Below, piece after piece: positions 10,101 to 18,633 of a DNA stretch of 64,000 bases (position 1 is the first letter of the stretch; the number at the start of each line of letters is the position of its first letter). The translations under genes and the position numbers were made by a program. The stretch is from Thiohalocapsa sp. (GTDB lineage Bacteria; Pseudomonadota; Gammaproteobacteria; Chromatiales; Chromatiaceae): the NCBI GenBank assembly GCA_021736785.1, contig JAIPFF010000004.1:99684-163683 (forward strand), in the 5' to 3' direction. A model generated the notes under the pieces. That model was not told where the DNA came from and did not search any database. It saw only the letters and a list, made by a program, of their open reading frames with translations.

Positions 10101-10680
10101 GTTCGAGCGCCCCGTGCGCGTCGGGGACATCGTCAGCATCGGCGACACTACCGGCGTCGTCACCAAGATTCAGATTCGGGCCACCACGATCCGCAACTGG
10201 GACAAGCAGGAGTTGCTGGTGCCGAACAAGGAGTTCATCACCGGCCGACTGTTGAACTGGACCCTGTCGGACCAAGTGAACCGCGTCGTCATTACGGTCG
10301 GTGTCGAGTACGGAGCCGACACGCGCAAGGCAATGTCCCTGCTGCAACAGGCTGCCGCCGAGCATCCGCGTGTAATGACCGACCCGGAGCCGATCATCAC
10401 ATTCGAGGGGTTCGGCGACAATTCCCTGACGCTGGTGCTGCGCTTCTACCTCGACAGCCTGGACTTCCGTCTATCGGTCATCACCGACATGCATCAGGCC
10501 ATCGACGACAAGTTCCGCGCCGCGGGCATCGGTATCGCCTTCCCCCAGCGCGACATCCATCTTCGTTCCGCCGAACCGCTGGAGATCCACCTCAGCCGTG
10601 CCGCGGCTGCCTCCGGCGCAGGACGCTCCGCAGAAGAGACAAGCTCCGGCGGCGGCGCACACGGCGGCAACGGAGACTGA
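7144..10680 (+). CDS. large mechanosensitive channel of the MscK/MscM (KefA/YjeP) type
   Basis: This is an osmotic-release channel in the inner membrane with a large periplasmic domain. A signal peptide (residues 1-21, cut after AMAQ) is followed by a long coiled-coil rich in Glu, Ala, Arg and Leu (about 50-450). Membrane segments run from about 530 to 900. A C-terminal MscS domain (about 940-1150) includes the pore-helix region ALGVGIGFGLQEIVANFISG and the beta-domain motif ILFERPVRVGDIV. The 1178 residues match MscK/MscM. Which paralogue it is cannot be settled by eye. Confidence 0.93.
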   Translation: MAKIAFVLTVLFLAATSAMAQSGTDTAATTPAAAASAGAPAQDADAPDETVSGQGPAEPVIEPSVGSALIERLIEETEADSSLSDSVKQARLEQYRRVLANLEQLESLKQTAATYKSALETGPDEIRALRQAVQEAKALADAPLEPLPEATDVAQIESQLAREQAQAASVEAMIAELDNALDAETSESADVRRRAGEATAELAEIDAALNALPASSDDPRDREARRWLLESRRDALRAELLMLDQQLLSADIRRERAEVRRALKQAELKALKARRAYLENEADRLRRLDAERASAETAAAERETAAAHPVVKNLVEANRALSDQIGDITAKLDQLDEQQAALEQTTERFEEDFRTAQQRLEAAGLNRALGQVLIDQREQLPALPDLRKAAAERADTIAEHTLSQIMLREELRELEDIDAYLDRLLADLPPAEQAALRPDLEKQAELRRDLLTRALAVEDSYRRGLGEIDFAATQLREVVERYDTFLDERLLWVRSVEPITQQSFAALPGALRWAAAPANWRGVLSVLSFEAPRSPLLWLGLALVGMLLWRGAALRRRVRATAEHLRRVSTDRYGYTLQALTLTLVAALPWPLLLALLGWQIQGSLQADSFAKAVGGAMLAVSPGLYYLRAFRLICMSGGVADRHFRWSSEVLRQLRTSFDSVTWLLLPVGFLAALMFGSGNATFTATLGRIALALLNVGLAVLTAALLHPTRGAVKNLLAARPGGWPSRLRGLWYPLLVAVPLALAALALFGYLYTSGVLLRSLISELWLVLGLVVLHQLIVRWLVLTRRSLALEAALERRRVARQAQHEPEDKGPALLSVEDEPVDLASLDVQTRRLLNTLIFAAAAVGLWLIWSDVLPALNLLERFTLWNYESTVDGVPSTVPVTLADLGLIVVIAALSVAAAKNLPALLEILLLKNTSMTAGGRYTLTTLTGYTITAVGALLVVGTLGLSWGEVQWLVAALGVGIGFGLQEIVANFISGLIILFERPVRVGDIVSIGDTTGVVTKIQIRATTIRNWDKQELLVPNKEFITGRLLNWTLSDQVNRVVITVGVEYGADTRKAMSLLQQAAAEHPRVMTDPEPIITFEGFGDNSLTLVLRFYLDSLDFRLSVITDMHQAIDDKFRAAGIGIAFPQRDIHLRSAEPLEIHLSRAAAASGAGRSAEETSSGGGAHGGNGD

Positions 10681-10738
10681 GCCCCGAGCGCGCTCGCCGC
10701 GTATACTGGCGCCCGCCCAGCTTAGCGAAGAGACTGCC

Positions 10739-12283
10739 ATGGCCGACGCAAACGACCCATCCGACGCCCGCCTCCCGAATACGGCGCCGGCCGAGGCCGC
10801 ATCCGACAGTTTTGCCGCGGTCGATCTGGGCTCGAACTCCTTCCATCTGCTGGTTGCCCGCATGGACGGCGGCACGCTGCAGGTCATCGACCGCTATAAG
10901 GAAATGGTCCGTCTCGGCGAGGGGCTGATGCCGGACAAGCGACTGCGCGAGGACGTCGCCGAGCGCGCACTGGCCTGCCTCGAGCGCATGGGCCAGCGCT
11001 TGCGCGACATGTCGGCGCACAATGTCCGCGCCGTCGGCACCAACACACTCCGGCAAGTGCGCCCGGAGACCCGCTTTTTGGAACGCGCGGAGGCCGCGCT
11101 CGGCCACCCGATCGAGGTCATCGCCGGGCGCGAAGAAGCACGCCTCATTTATCTCGGCGTCGCCCACGGACTTGCAATCGGCGACGAAAAGCGTCTTGTC
11201 GTCGACATCGGCGGCGGCAGTACCGAGCTGATCGTGGGCCAAGGCTTCCGGCCGCACTTGCGCGAGAGCCTGCATATGGGCTGCGTCAGTATGTCCGCGC
11301 GCTTTTTCGCCGACGACAAGATCACCGCCAAAGCGATGGAGCGCGCGGAGTTGCTCGGCGCCCTCGAAGTGCGTCCGGTGCGCGAGCTGTTTCGGCACTC
11401 GGGCTGGAGCACGGCCACCGGCAGCTCCGGCACCGTCAAGTCCATCGCGGCCGTTATCTCCGCCCAAGGCTGGAGCGAAGACGGCATCAGCGCCGAGGCG
11501 CTGCAGAGGCTGCGCGATGCGCTGATCGATTTCGGCAAGCTCTCGGCGATCGACCTGAAGGGCCTCTCGGAAGAGCGCAGGCCGGTGTTTGCCGGCGGTG
11601 TCGCCGTGCTGCGCGCCGTGTTCCTGAATCTGGGCATCGGCCACATGCGGGTGTCCGATCAGGCCCTGCGCGAGGGCCTGATCTACGAAATGGTCGGCCG
11701 GGTGCAGCACGAGGACGTGCGCGAGCGCACTGTCGCGACGCTTTGCCGGCGCTTCGACATCGACGCCGAGCATGCCGCGCGGGTGCGCGCCACGGCACTG
11801 AACCTGCTCGAGCAGCTACGCGACAGCTGGCAGCTCGGGCATCCCAACTATCCCGACATTCTCCGCTGGGCGGCCGAGCTGCACGAAATCGGACTCGCGG
11901 TGGCCCACACCCAGTATCAGAAGCACGGCGCCTATCTGCTGCGCAATGCAGACCTGCCCGGCTTTACCCGCCAAGAGCAAGACGTGCTCGCCGCGCTGGT
12001 GCTCGGCCACCGACGCAAGTTTCCCACCGATGTCTTCACCGACCTGCCCAGCGGGGCGCGGCGCTGCGCCAGGCGCCTGTGCGTATTGCTGCGCCTGGCG
12101 GTATTGATGCACCGCGGACGCTCGTCGCAAGTCAAGCCGAGCCCGGTGCTGAAGGCCGCCGACGATACGCTGGTGCTGCGCTTTCCGGAGGGCTGGCTGG
12201 ACAGGCATCCGCTGAGCCGGCTCGAGCTGGAGGAAGAGGCATCGCGTCTGGCCGGCGGCGACATCGTGCTGGACTACGCTTGA
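10739..12283 (+). CDS. ppx: exopolyphosphatase (Ppx/GppA family)
   Basis: The enzyme removes terminal phosphate from polyphosphate; GppA relatives convert pppGpp to ppGpp. The ASKHA-fold phosphate loops are present: AAVDLGSNSFHLLVARM at the N-terminus, VVDIGGGSTELIVG near residue 155, and ATGSSGTVKSI. The C-terminal helical region has the HD-like LHEIGLAVAHTQYQKH. I chose the ATG at 10739 because the catalytic domain begins shortly after it, giving 514 residues, the normal Ppx length. The open frame upstream overlaps the end of the channel gene. Confidence 0.93.
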   Translation: MADANDPSDARLPNTAPAEAASDSFAAVDLGSNSFHLLVARMDGGTLQVIDRYKEMVRLGEGLMPDKRLREDVAERALACLERMGQRLRDMSAHNVRAVGTNTLRQVRPETRFLERAEAALGHPIEVIAGREEARLIYLGVAHGLAIGDEKRLVVDIGGGSTELIVGQGFRPHLRESLHMGCVSMSARFFADDKITAKAMERAELLGALEVRPVRELFRHSGWSTATGSSGTVKSIAAVISAQGWSEDGISAEALQRLRDALIDFGKLSAIDLKGLSEERRPVFAGGVAVLRAVFLNLGIGHMRVSDQALREGLIYEMVGRVQHEDVRERTVATLCRRFDIDAEHAARVRATALNLLEQLRDSWQLGHPNYPDILRWAAELHEIGLAVAHTQYQKHGAYLLRNADLPGFTRQEQDVLAALVLGHRRKFPTDVFTDLPSGARRCARRLCVLLRLAVLMHRGRSSQVKPSPVLKAADDTLVLRFPEGWLDRHPLSRLELEEEASRLAGGDIVLDYA

Positions 12284-12433
12284 TCGGCGCCGCCTCCGTC
12301 AGCGGCCGAGCAAGGCGCACTGCAAACAACACGCCGCTGCCGGTGCGCCTCAGCGGCCCGTCTTATCGCCGAGACATCGGAGAAACTGTCGCGGATCAGC
12401 GTAAACACCAGTCAAAACCGCGCACGATCCTGC

Positions 12434-12439
12434 TAGAAT
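12434..12439 (+). promoter_or_regulatory. -10 element of the SCP2-like gene
   Basis: TAGAAT preceded by TGC forms an extended -10 (TGCTAGAAT), about 82 bases before the start codon at 12521. No convincing -35 is seen. Confidence 0.45.
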
Positions 12440-12520
12440 CTTGCCGCCTCAGTACAACATCGGCAGGCCCTCGGCGCATGCCCGGTCTGCCTTTTTCCGA
12501 CGATGGAGGGTATCGACAAC

Positions 12521-12934
12521 ATGGCCAAACTGTTTTCCGCCGAATGGATGAACGAGCTGAAAGACGCCTGGAACAACGATCCGGAGGTCAGCGGCAAGCT
12601 GGCGGATATCCACTTCAATTCCATCATCACCTGCGGCTTCAAGGACGAGGATGATCCCCGCGGTGTGTTCGTGGTCGAGAACGGTACCTGCGTGCGCGCC
12701 GGTGACTGGAACGGCGAGTCGCCCGATTGGGATATGCGCGCCGATATGAAGGATTGGCTGAAGTGGGTCGAGAAGGGCATCGGCATGATGGGCATGGGTA
12801 CCGCCTACGCCACCGGTAAGCTCAAGTTCAAAACCGGCGACTACGCGGCCATGGTCAAGGATCCGCGCATGGCCGGTCCGTTCGTCAAGAGCTTCAACCT
12901 CATGAAGCAGATCGGCGCCGACGAGCTCGCCTGA
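12521..12934 (+). CDS. SCP2 sterol-binding-like domain protein
   Basis: This is a small cytosolic protein of 137 residues resembling the SCP2 fold, which binds lipids or CoA-type ligands. Supporting features are the sheet-forming start of the domain (HFNSIITCGF), a Trp-rich centre and the typical end segment ATGKLKFKTGDYAAMVKDPRM. I chose the ATG at 12521 (MAKLF) because GGAGGG lies 10 bases upstream; the earlier in-frame ATG at 12503 falls within that ribosome binding site. It stands alone with its own promoter. No substrate can be inferred. Confidence 0.75.
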   Translation: MAKLFSAEWMNELKDAWNNDPEVSGKLADIHFNSIITCGFKDEDDPRGVFVVENGTCVRAGDWNGESPDWDMRADMKDWLKWVEKGIGMMGMGTAYATGKLKFKTGDYAAMVKDPRMAGPFVKSFNLMKQIGADELA

Positions 12935-13195
12935 GCAAGCGCCCACGCGGTAAACCCGCGACCACGCCCGGCATCGGCCCCTGATTCCGACAATCAACCC
13001 GAGCCCTCGCCCCGGACAAAGGGATCCGGACAAGCGGTCTCCCCGCCGATGGTGCCCCCGGCAACGGACGCCGGCGGCGCCTCGGATCGAAACAGCGCCT
13101 ACCGACGGCTGCCGACCGAGAGACAGACCTCGCCCGCAGAGCGCGCCCGAACCGGCGCCGCGAGCACACAGACCGACGATGTCGGCGTTTTCTCG

Positions 13196-13219
13196 AAGCC
13201 CGCCTACGGCGGGCTTTTT
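13196..13219 (+). terminator. rho-independent terminator
   Basis: AAGCCCGCC-TAC-GGCGGGCTT forms a perfect 9-base stem with a 3-base loop followed directly by TTT. It ends the SCP2-like transcript and insulates the octaheme cytochrome operon. Confidence 0.9.
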
Positions 13220-13350
13220 ATTGGCGACCACCGCTCCCTGCCCTGCGCACCGCGCTTGCGCCGCCGGCGCGGTCGGTCTCCGGCCGGACCGAGCACCCTG
13301 GCTTTCGGCTCTCCGTTTACCGATGCACGCCCGCCGAGTTGTTGATACCG

Positions 13351-13362
13351 CGTTGCGCAACG
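13351..13362. promoter_or_regulatory. 12-base perfect palindrome upstream of the octaheme cytochrome
   Basis: CGTTGCGCAACG lies 96 bases before the start codon at 13458. It could be an operator. I cannot assign a regulator. Confidence 0.35.
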
Positions 13363-13380
13363 TCACTGAAATTGTAACGG

Positions 13381-13396
13381 ACATGTTGCAGCATGT
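13381..13396. promoter_or_regulatory. inverted repeat ACATG-N6-CATGT upstream of the octaheme cytochrome
   Basis: A 5-base inverted repeat lies in a locally AT-richer stretch 62 bases before the start codon. It is a possible second regulator site for the operon. Confidence 0.35.
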
Positions 13397-13457
13397 GTGT
13401 TCAACGTCCGCGTATCGCAGCTTGTCCCGAGCCGCCGCTGACCATCGGAGCGCTACT

Positions 13458-15101
13458 ATGCGAGCCTCGATCGCCATCCTGATCTCCCTTCTGGCGCTAT
13501 GCTTCGCGGCCCCGGTCTCGGCCGCGCGCGACAACTGGCCGACACCGCCGGCCGCGCCCGTATCGCCGCCGCAAGTCTCCGGGCCGCTGCAGGGCGGCAC
13601 CGCCGATCATGCCAAGTTCGAAGAGTTGCAAGGGCCCTTTGCGTCCGGCTCCGAGGTCACCGAAGCCTGCCTCGGCTGCCATACGGAAGCCGGCCAGCAC
13701 TTCATGAAGAATATCCACTGGACGTGGTCGTACGTCCACCCGGAGACCGGCCAGCAACTCGGCAAGCGCTACCTCATCAACAATTTCTGCACCAACTCCC
13801 GCGGCAACGAGGGCATGTGCGCGCAGTGTCACGCGGGCTACGGCTGGAAGGACGAGTCGTTCGACTTCACCGACGAGACGAAGATCGACTGCATCGTCTG
13901 CCACGAGACCACGGGTACCTATTACAAGACACCCAACAGCGAAGGCCACGAGGCCTGCTCGGTGATGTTCGCGGGCAAGCCGCCCATCGATCTCGCCGCC
14001 GTGGCGCGCAGCGTCGCACTGCCCGAGCGGGCAAACTGCGGCACCTGCCACTTCAAAGGCGGCGGCGGCGACAACGTCAAGCACGGCGATCTCTCCACTG
14101 CGCTGACCGAGCCGCCCCGCACCCTCGACGTGCACATGGGCGTGGACGGGCTCAATTTCGCCTGCACGGCCTGCCACGTCACCAACCGCCACGTTTGGGC
14201 GGGCAGCCGTTACCGCATCATCTCCAAGGACACCGAGGGCACCGGCCTCCCCGGCCAGCGCACGGACGTGGCCACCTGTGAGTCCTGCCACGGGCTGTCG
14301 CCGCACCCGGTCGATTCACTGGCGAGCTTCAAGCTCAACGACCATGTGCAGAGCATCGCCTGCCAGACCTGCCATATCCCGGAATTCGCCCGCGGCGGCG
14401 TCGCGACCGTCGTCGATTGGGACTGGCGCACCGCCGGCAAGACGCGCGACGGCGAGGGATACCACGAGGAAGGTTACATCCAGGGCAACGGCGAGCACCG
14501 TTACACCTACAAGTCCATCAAGGGCAACTTCACGTACGACGAGAACGTGGTGCCCGATTACGCCTGGTTCGACGGCCAGATGATCTATACCACCATCGAC
14601 ACGAAGTTCGACCCGAGCGCCGAGGTCATCGAGATCAACGGCTTCACCGGTTCGCGCGAAGATGCCGATTCCCGCATCTGGCCGTTCAAACGTATGCACA
14701 CCTGGCAGCCCTACGACAAGGGCAACGGAACTTTGGTCTACACGCACCTCTGGGGCGAGGACGACGCCGCCTACTGGGGCAACTACGACATGGGCGAATC
14801 CATCGCCAAGGGCATGGCCGACTTCGGGCTCGACTACTCCGGCGAGTTCGGCTTCATCGAGACGCTGTCGTGGTGGCCGATCACCCACATGGTGGCGCCC
14901 AAAGAAGAGGCACTGGCGTGCGGCGACTGCCACGCGCCCGAGGGCAGCCGTCTGGCATCGGTGGAGGGCGTCTACATGCCGGGCCGAGACCATAACCCTT
15001 GGCTCGACATCATCGGCACGCTGCTGGTTGGCGGCACACTGGCGGGAATCATTATCCACGGCCTGGTCCGATTCTTCTCGCCCAAGGGAGAGCACCACTG
15101 A
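13458..15101 (+). CDS. octaheme c-type cytochrome, tetrathionate reductase (OTR) family
   Basis: This is a periplasmic multiheme reductase. Eight CXXCH sites are visible: CLGCH, CAQCH, CIVCH, CGTCH, CTACH, CESCH, CQTCH and CGDCH. A signal peptide (1-22, ending PVSA) directs export. A C-terminal helix (about 515-541, IIGTLLVGGTLAGIIIHGL) anchors it to the inner membrane. Shewanella OTR reduces tetrathionate, nitrite and hydroxylamine in vitro and has a lysine-ligated catalytic heme. The physiological substrate here is unknown. I chose the ATG at 13458 for the signal peptide, giving 547 residues. The stop overlaps the start of the cytochrome b gene (TGATG). Confidence 0.9.
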   Translation: MRASIAILISLLALCFAAPVSAARDNWPTPPAAPVSPPQVSGPLQGGTADHAKFEELQGPFASGSEVTEACLGCHTEAGQHFMKNIHWTWSYVHPETGQQLGKRYLINNFCTNSRGNEGMCAQCHAGYGWKDESFDFTDETKIDCIVCHETTGTYYKTPNSEGHEACSVMFAGKPPIDLAAVARSVALPERANCGTCHFKGGGGDNVKHGDLSTALTEPPRTLDVHMGVDGLNFACTACHVTNRHVWAGSRYRIISKDTEGTGLPGQRTDVATCESCHGLSPHPVDSLASFKLNDHVQSIACQTCHIPEFARGGVATVVDWDWRTAGKTRDGEGYHEEGYIQGNGEHRYTYKSIKGNFTYDENVVPDYAWFDGQMIYTTIDTKFDPSAEVIEINGFTGSREDADSRIWPFKRMHTWQPYDKGNGTLVYTHLWGEDDAAYWGNYDMGESIAKGMADFGLDYSGEFGFIETLSWWPITHMVAPKEEALACGDCHAPEGSRLASVEGVYMPGRDHNPWLDIIGTLLVGGTLAGIIIHGLVRFFSPKGEHH

Positions 15102-15754
15102 TGGCCCTATACCGCGTCAAGATCTTCAGCCTGTTCGAGCGTTTTTGGCACTGGTCGCAGATGCTGCTGATCGTGGTGCTGCTGATCACCGGCTTCGGCC
15201 TGCACGGCTTCCACGGCATCTTCAGCTTCGAGCAGGCCGTCACGCTGCATACATCCGCCGCGCTCGCCCTGCTCGTGCTGTGGATCTTCAGCGTGTTCTG
15301 GCTATTCACCACGCGCACTTGGCGGCACTTCATCCCCACCGTGTCCGGCATGTGGGGCGTGCTGCGCTACTACAGCTTCGGCATCTTCAAAGGCGAGCGG
15401 CACCCTTACCGCAAGGCGTACTGGCGCAAGCACAACCCTTTGCAGGCGCTGGCCTACCTCATGCTGAAAATCGTCCTGTTCCCGGCCATCTGGATCAGCG
15501 GCCTCGCCTATCTCTTCTATTTCGCGTGGCGCGATCTGCCGCGTGCGACCGAGTGGCTGACCGGCATCGCGATGGTGCATACGGCAGCGGCGTTCCTGAT
15601 CCTCGCGTTCGTTTTCATCCACGTCTACATGCTGACCACCGGGCACTCGTTCCGAGACCACCTCATGCCCATGATCAGCGGCTTCGACGAGGTCGATCTG
15701 TCGCCCGAGGAAGAGGCTTACCTGCGCAAGGATCAGCCCGGCGACATCCGCTGA
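15101..15754 (+). CDS. cytochrome b561-type membrane subunit (electron donor to the octaheme cytochrome)
   Basis: This is a 217-residue integral membrane protein with four to five hydrophobic helices. Heme-ligand histidines lie in ERFWHWSQ, GLHGFHGIF, TLHTSAALAL, MVHTAAAF and FIHVYM. The pattern matches di-heme cytochrome b subunits of hydrogenase and thiosulfate reductase type that take electrons from quinol. Its ATG overlaps the stop of the octaheme cytochrome gene by one base, so the two are co-translated and probably form one quinol-linked complex. Confidence 0.85.
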   Translation: MALYRVKIFSLFERFWHWSQMLLIVVLLITGFGLHGFHGIFSFEQAVTLHTSAALALLVLWIFSVFWLFTTRTWRHFIPTVSGMWGVLRYYSFGIFKGERHPYRKAYWRKHNPLQALAYLMLKIVLFPAIWISGLAYLFYFAWRDLPRATEWLTGIAMVHTAAAFLILAFVFIHVYMLTTGHSFRDHLMPMISGFDEVDLSPEEEAYLRKDQPGDIR

Positions 15755-15938
15755 GGCGGGCCCCGGCCAGGGCGTTTGCCTGCTTGCGGGAAGGCGATCC
15801 GCGAGCAAGCGCGAACGGTGCTGACGCCTGGGCCTTCGCAGAATCTTCTTCGGCGGCGCCGAGAGTAACGGGGTCTTTTCCGCGGCGAGCCGCAGACTGC
15901 CCGCAGGCACGGCTTCAGGAGGCGCGTGTTGCCGGTAA

Positions 15939-15961
15939 GCCGGCGCGGGGAGCGCCGGCTG
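15939..15961. repeat. REP-like stem-loop
   Basis: AGCCGGCGC-GGGGA-GCGCCGGCT is a perfect 9-base inverted repeat with a 5-base loop and no T-tract. It may be a REP-type element or a 3' end structure of the cytochrome b transcript. Confidence 0.45.
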
Positions 15962-16130
15962 TGCGGCCGAAGATTCGTGCCCCGGATCGGGGATCCAAGA
16001 GGCGATAGCTCTCGGTGATGATCGGTGGTGGGTAGGTCGTGGATGCGATGGTTACCCGACGCGGGCCCGCAAGGGTATGGAAAACACCTTGCGTTGCCTG
16101 CCTGGACGACCAAGCTGCCGTCCTCCCTTC

Positions 16131-16145
16131 ACGGCGTGACGCCGT
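16131..16145 (-). terminator. stem-loop downstream of ihfB
   Basis: ACGGCG-TGA-CGCCGT is a perfect 6-base stem about 90 bases past the ihfB stop. No U-tract follows, so termination is only possible. Confidence 0.3.
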
Positions 16146-16233
16146 AACCAAACACGAAATAGTCGTGGCGTCGATTCGCGTTCCCCGCGGACGTCCTCCC
16201 GCCGGTGAACGAGAACCGATCGTCAACTCGAAA

Positions 16234-16575
16234 TCAGCCGACGCCGCCCGCGGCTTTTGCCCTCGGTGCGTCGAGATTCTCCAACTCGGCCTGGTAGGCT
16301 TCGTTGACCCGGTCACGCAACTCCTTTCCGGGCTTGAAGTGGGGTACGTACTTGCCGGCCAGCGCCACCGCATCCCCGGTTTTCGGGTTGCGGCCGATGC
16401 GCGGCGGACGGTAGTGCAGCGAAAAGCTTCCGAAACCGCGGATTTCGATGCGCTCTCCGGCTGCCAGAGCGCCGCTCATCTGCTCCAGGATGCACCGCAC
16501 CGCCAGTTCCACGTCTTTGTAGGCGAGGTGGCTTTGTCCCGCGGCCAGCGTTTCGATGAGCTCGGATTTCATCAT
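16234..16575 (-). CDS. ihfB: integration host factor subunit beta
   Basis: IHF is a heterodimeric DNA-bending protein with IhfA, acting in transcription, replication and recombination. The DNABII fold is clear: KSELIETLA at the start, [25 protein letters not shown] across the DNA-binding arm, and [13 protein letters not shown] near the end. The C-terminal tail runs to residue 113, about 15-20 residues beyond typical IhfB (around 95). Two ATG codons are adjacent at the start; the first is used. It follows rpsA, the usual gammaproteobacterial order. Confidence 0.96.
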   Translation of the reverse strand: MMKSELIETLAAGQSHLAYKDVELAVRCILEQMSGALAAGERIEIRGFGSFSLHYRPPRIGRNPKTGDAVALAGKYVPHFKPGKELRDRVNEAYQAELENLDAPRAKAAGGVG

Positions 16576-16606
16576 ATCGGCATGCCTGCAATAGGGAGAC
16601 TGTCCG

Positions 16607-16626
16607 GGCCCGGCTCGCGCCGGGCC
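16607..16626 (-). terminator. stem-loop between rpsA and ihfB
   Basis: GGCCCGGC-TCGC-GCCGGGCC is a perfect 8-base stem in the 77-base gap between rpsA and ihfB. It lacks a following U-run on the minus strand, which suggests partial termination or mRNA processing rather than a full stop. Confidence 0.5.
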
Positions 16627-16652
16627 TTCGGAATTGCAAGATCGGAGATGAC

Positions 16653-18332
16653 TCAGTCCTTTGCAGCTTCTTCCATTTGCTGCTTCAGGATATCGCCGAG
16701 GGTCGCGGTGCCGGCCTGCGCCTCGCGCGCATAGCCCTTGATGGCGGCCTGTTCATCGGCGAAGTCTTTCGCCTTGATGGATAGCGAGATGGTGCGGTTC
16801 TTACGGTCGACACCGACGAACTTGGCTTCGACTTCCTCGCCTGCCTTGAGCACGGCGCGCGCGTCTTCGACACGGTCGCGCGAGATCTCGGAAGCACGCA
16901 GGTAACCTTCGACGCCATCGCCCAAATCAATGGTCGCGCCCTTGGGATCGACCTCGGTGATCGTTCCGGTGACGACGCTGCCCTTCTCGTGCACGGCGAC
17001 AAAGCTCGAGAACGGATCCTTGTCCAACTGCTTCACGCCGAGCGAGATACGCTCGCGCTCCGGATCGACCGACAGCACCACGGTCTCGACCTCGTCACCC
17101 TTCTTGAATCGGCGCAGCGCATCCTCGCCGGCCTCGTCCCACGAGATATCGGACAGATGCACAAGCCCGTCGATACCGCCGTCCAGGCCGATGAAGATAC
17201 CGAAGTCCGTGATCGACTTGATCTGACCGCTGACGTGGTCGCCCTTCTTGTAAGTGGCCGAGAACTCGTCCCAGGGATTGCTCTGGCACTGCTTGATGCC
17301 GAGCGAAATCCGGCGGCGCTCCTCGTCGATATCGAGCACCATGACCTCGACCTCGTCGCCCAGCGCAACGACCTTGCTCGGATGGATGTTTTTGTTGGTC
17401 CAATCCATCTCGGAGACGTGCACCAGACCCTCGACACCCTCTTCGATCTCGACGAAGCAGCCGTAGTCGGCGATGTTCGTGACCTTACCGAAGACGCGCG
17501 TGCTCTCGGGGTAGCGACGGGAGATGTTGACCCACGGGTCTTCGCCCATCTGCTTCAGGCCGAGCGAGACACGCTGACGCTCGCGGTCGAACTTGAGCAC
17601 CTTGACGTTGACTTCCTGGCCGATCTCGACCACTTCCGACGGATGCTTGACCCGACGCCAGGCCATGTCGGTGATGTGCAGCAGACCGTCGATGCCGCCG
17701 AGGTCCAGGAACGCGCCGTAGTCGGTCAGGTTCTTGACCACACCCGGCAGCTCCAGGCCTTCCTCGAGCTTCTCGAGCAGCGCATCGCGCTCGGCGCTGT
17801 ACTCTTCCTCGACAACCGCGCGCCGCGAGACGACGACGTTGTTGCGCCGGCGGTCCAGCTTGATGACCTTGAACTCCAGCTCCTTGCCTTCCAGGTACGT
17901 CGTGTCGCGCACCGGGCGCACGTCGACCAGCGAGCCGGGCAGGAAGGCGCGGACACTGCCGAGCTCCACCGTAAAGCCGCCCTTGACCTTGCCGTTGATC
18001 ATGCCCTTGACGGTCTCGCCGTCTTCGAAGGCCTTCTCGAGCGTATCCCACGCAGCGAAGCGCTTGGCTTTTTCGCGCGACAGGCGGGTGGTTCCGAACC
18101 CGTCTTCGACGGCATCCAGGGCAACTTCGACGTCATCGCCGACCGTGACCTCCAGATCGCCCTCCGGCGTCAGGAATTGATTGCGAGGAATGATGCCCTC
18201 GGTCTTCAGACCCGCGTTGACGATGACGGAGTCCGGCGTGATGGCGACGACTTGCCCGGTGACAATCGTTCCGGGCTGCAGCTGAGTGGTTGAGAGGCTC
18301 TCTTCGAAGAGCTCGGCGAAACTTTCGGTCAT
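16653..18332 (-). CDS. rpsA: 30S ribosomal protein S1
   Basis: S1 binds mRNA on the 30S subunit and helps initiate translation on weakly structured leaders. The protein has 559 residues with six S1 repeats, each showing patterns such as [20 protein letters not shown] and [20 protein letters not shown]. It starts [13 protein letters not shown], typical of proteobacterial S1. Length and domain number match the family. It lies between cmk and ihfB, as in E. coli. Confidence 0.98.
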   Translation of the reverse strand: MTESFAELFEESLSTTQLQPGTIVTGQVVAITPDSVIVNAGLKTEGIIPRNQFLTPEGDLEVTVGDDVEVALDAVEDGFGTTRLSREKAKRFAAWDTLEKAFEDGETVKGMINGKVKGGFTVELGSVRAFLPGSLVDVRPVRDTTYLEGKELEFKVIKLDRRRNNVVVSRRAVVEEEYSAERDALLEKLEEGLELPGVVKNLTDYGAFLDLGGIDGLLHITDMAWRRVKHPSEVVEIGQEVNVKVLKFDRERQRVSLGLKQMGEDPWVNISRRYPESTRVFGKVTNIADYGCFVEIEEGVEGLVHVSEMDWTNKNIHPSKVVALGDEVEVMVLDIDEERRRISLGIKQCQSNPWDEFSATYKKGDHVSGQIKSITDFGIFIGLDGGIDGLVHLSDISWDEAGEDALRRFKKGDEVETVVLSVDPERERISLGVKQLDKDPFSSFVAVHEKGSVVTGTITEVDPKGATIDLGDGVEGYLRASEISRDRVEDARAVLKAGEEVEAKFVGVDRKNRTISLSIKAKDFADEQAAIKGYAREAQAGTATLGDILKQQMEEAAKD

Positions 18333-18633
18333 GAGTATGGAATATCCCGGCTCGAGGCCTGGCCTGCATCGTCTCTACGGCGTCGACGTGACGCTGTTTC
18401 CGGTCGACACAGGAAGTTGGGTTGAACAATAGCCGGCGGACATGCCGCCGATCGCCTTCAATGCCAAAGGAAGCACCGACCTGCTCGGCGCTTCCCGTGC
18501 GGAGCCCGAAGCCCCGCCATCTTCAAGCGCCTGAGCGATTGAAAATGCGTGAACGCGGAAACCGCGTTGTCGTATCCGGCGCCGATCCTCGGACGCCTTG
18601 GTCGGTCAATCGGGGCCTGCCCCGCGCGCCGCA
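18333..18633 (-). other. cmk-rpsA intergenic region (rpsA leader)
   Basis: 301 bases without a supported gene. By position the region should hold the rpsA promoters and the leader used for S1 autoregulation in E. coli. I see no clear -10/-35 pair or tRNA. Confidence 0.5.

Larger units (their letters stand above)
12935..13457 (+). other. intergenic region with terminator and octaheme-cytochrome promoter region
   Basis: 523 bases contain no convincing gene. A strong intrinsic terminator lies at 13196-13219. Two palindromes before the octaheme cytochrome gene (13351-13362 and 13381-13396) are listed separately. The 260 bases between the SCP2-like stop and the terminator show nothing recognisable and may be a long 3' UTR. 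Confidence 0.6.
15755..16233. other. 479-base unexplained intergenic region
   Basis: No gene could be supported on either strand. The region lies between the convergent cytochrome b and ihfB genes, where many gammaproteobacteria carry lapA after ihfB. It contains two GC-rich stem-loops (15939-15961 and 16131-16145). Open frames in it are short or shadows of ihfB. Confidence 0.6.

Noticed and set aside
13372..13396. Sigma-54 promoter before the octaheme cytochrome
   Set aside because: The GG and GC elements are only seven bases apart instead of ten.
15915..16373. Possible transposase or lapA remnant in the gap after ihfB
   Set aside because: The frame overlaps ihfB in another frame and shows no transposase or LapA pattern.
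16989..18293. Long open frame on the plus strand opposite rpsA
   Set aside because: It is a GC-driven antisense shadow of a certain ribosomal gene, with no recognisable domain.
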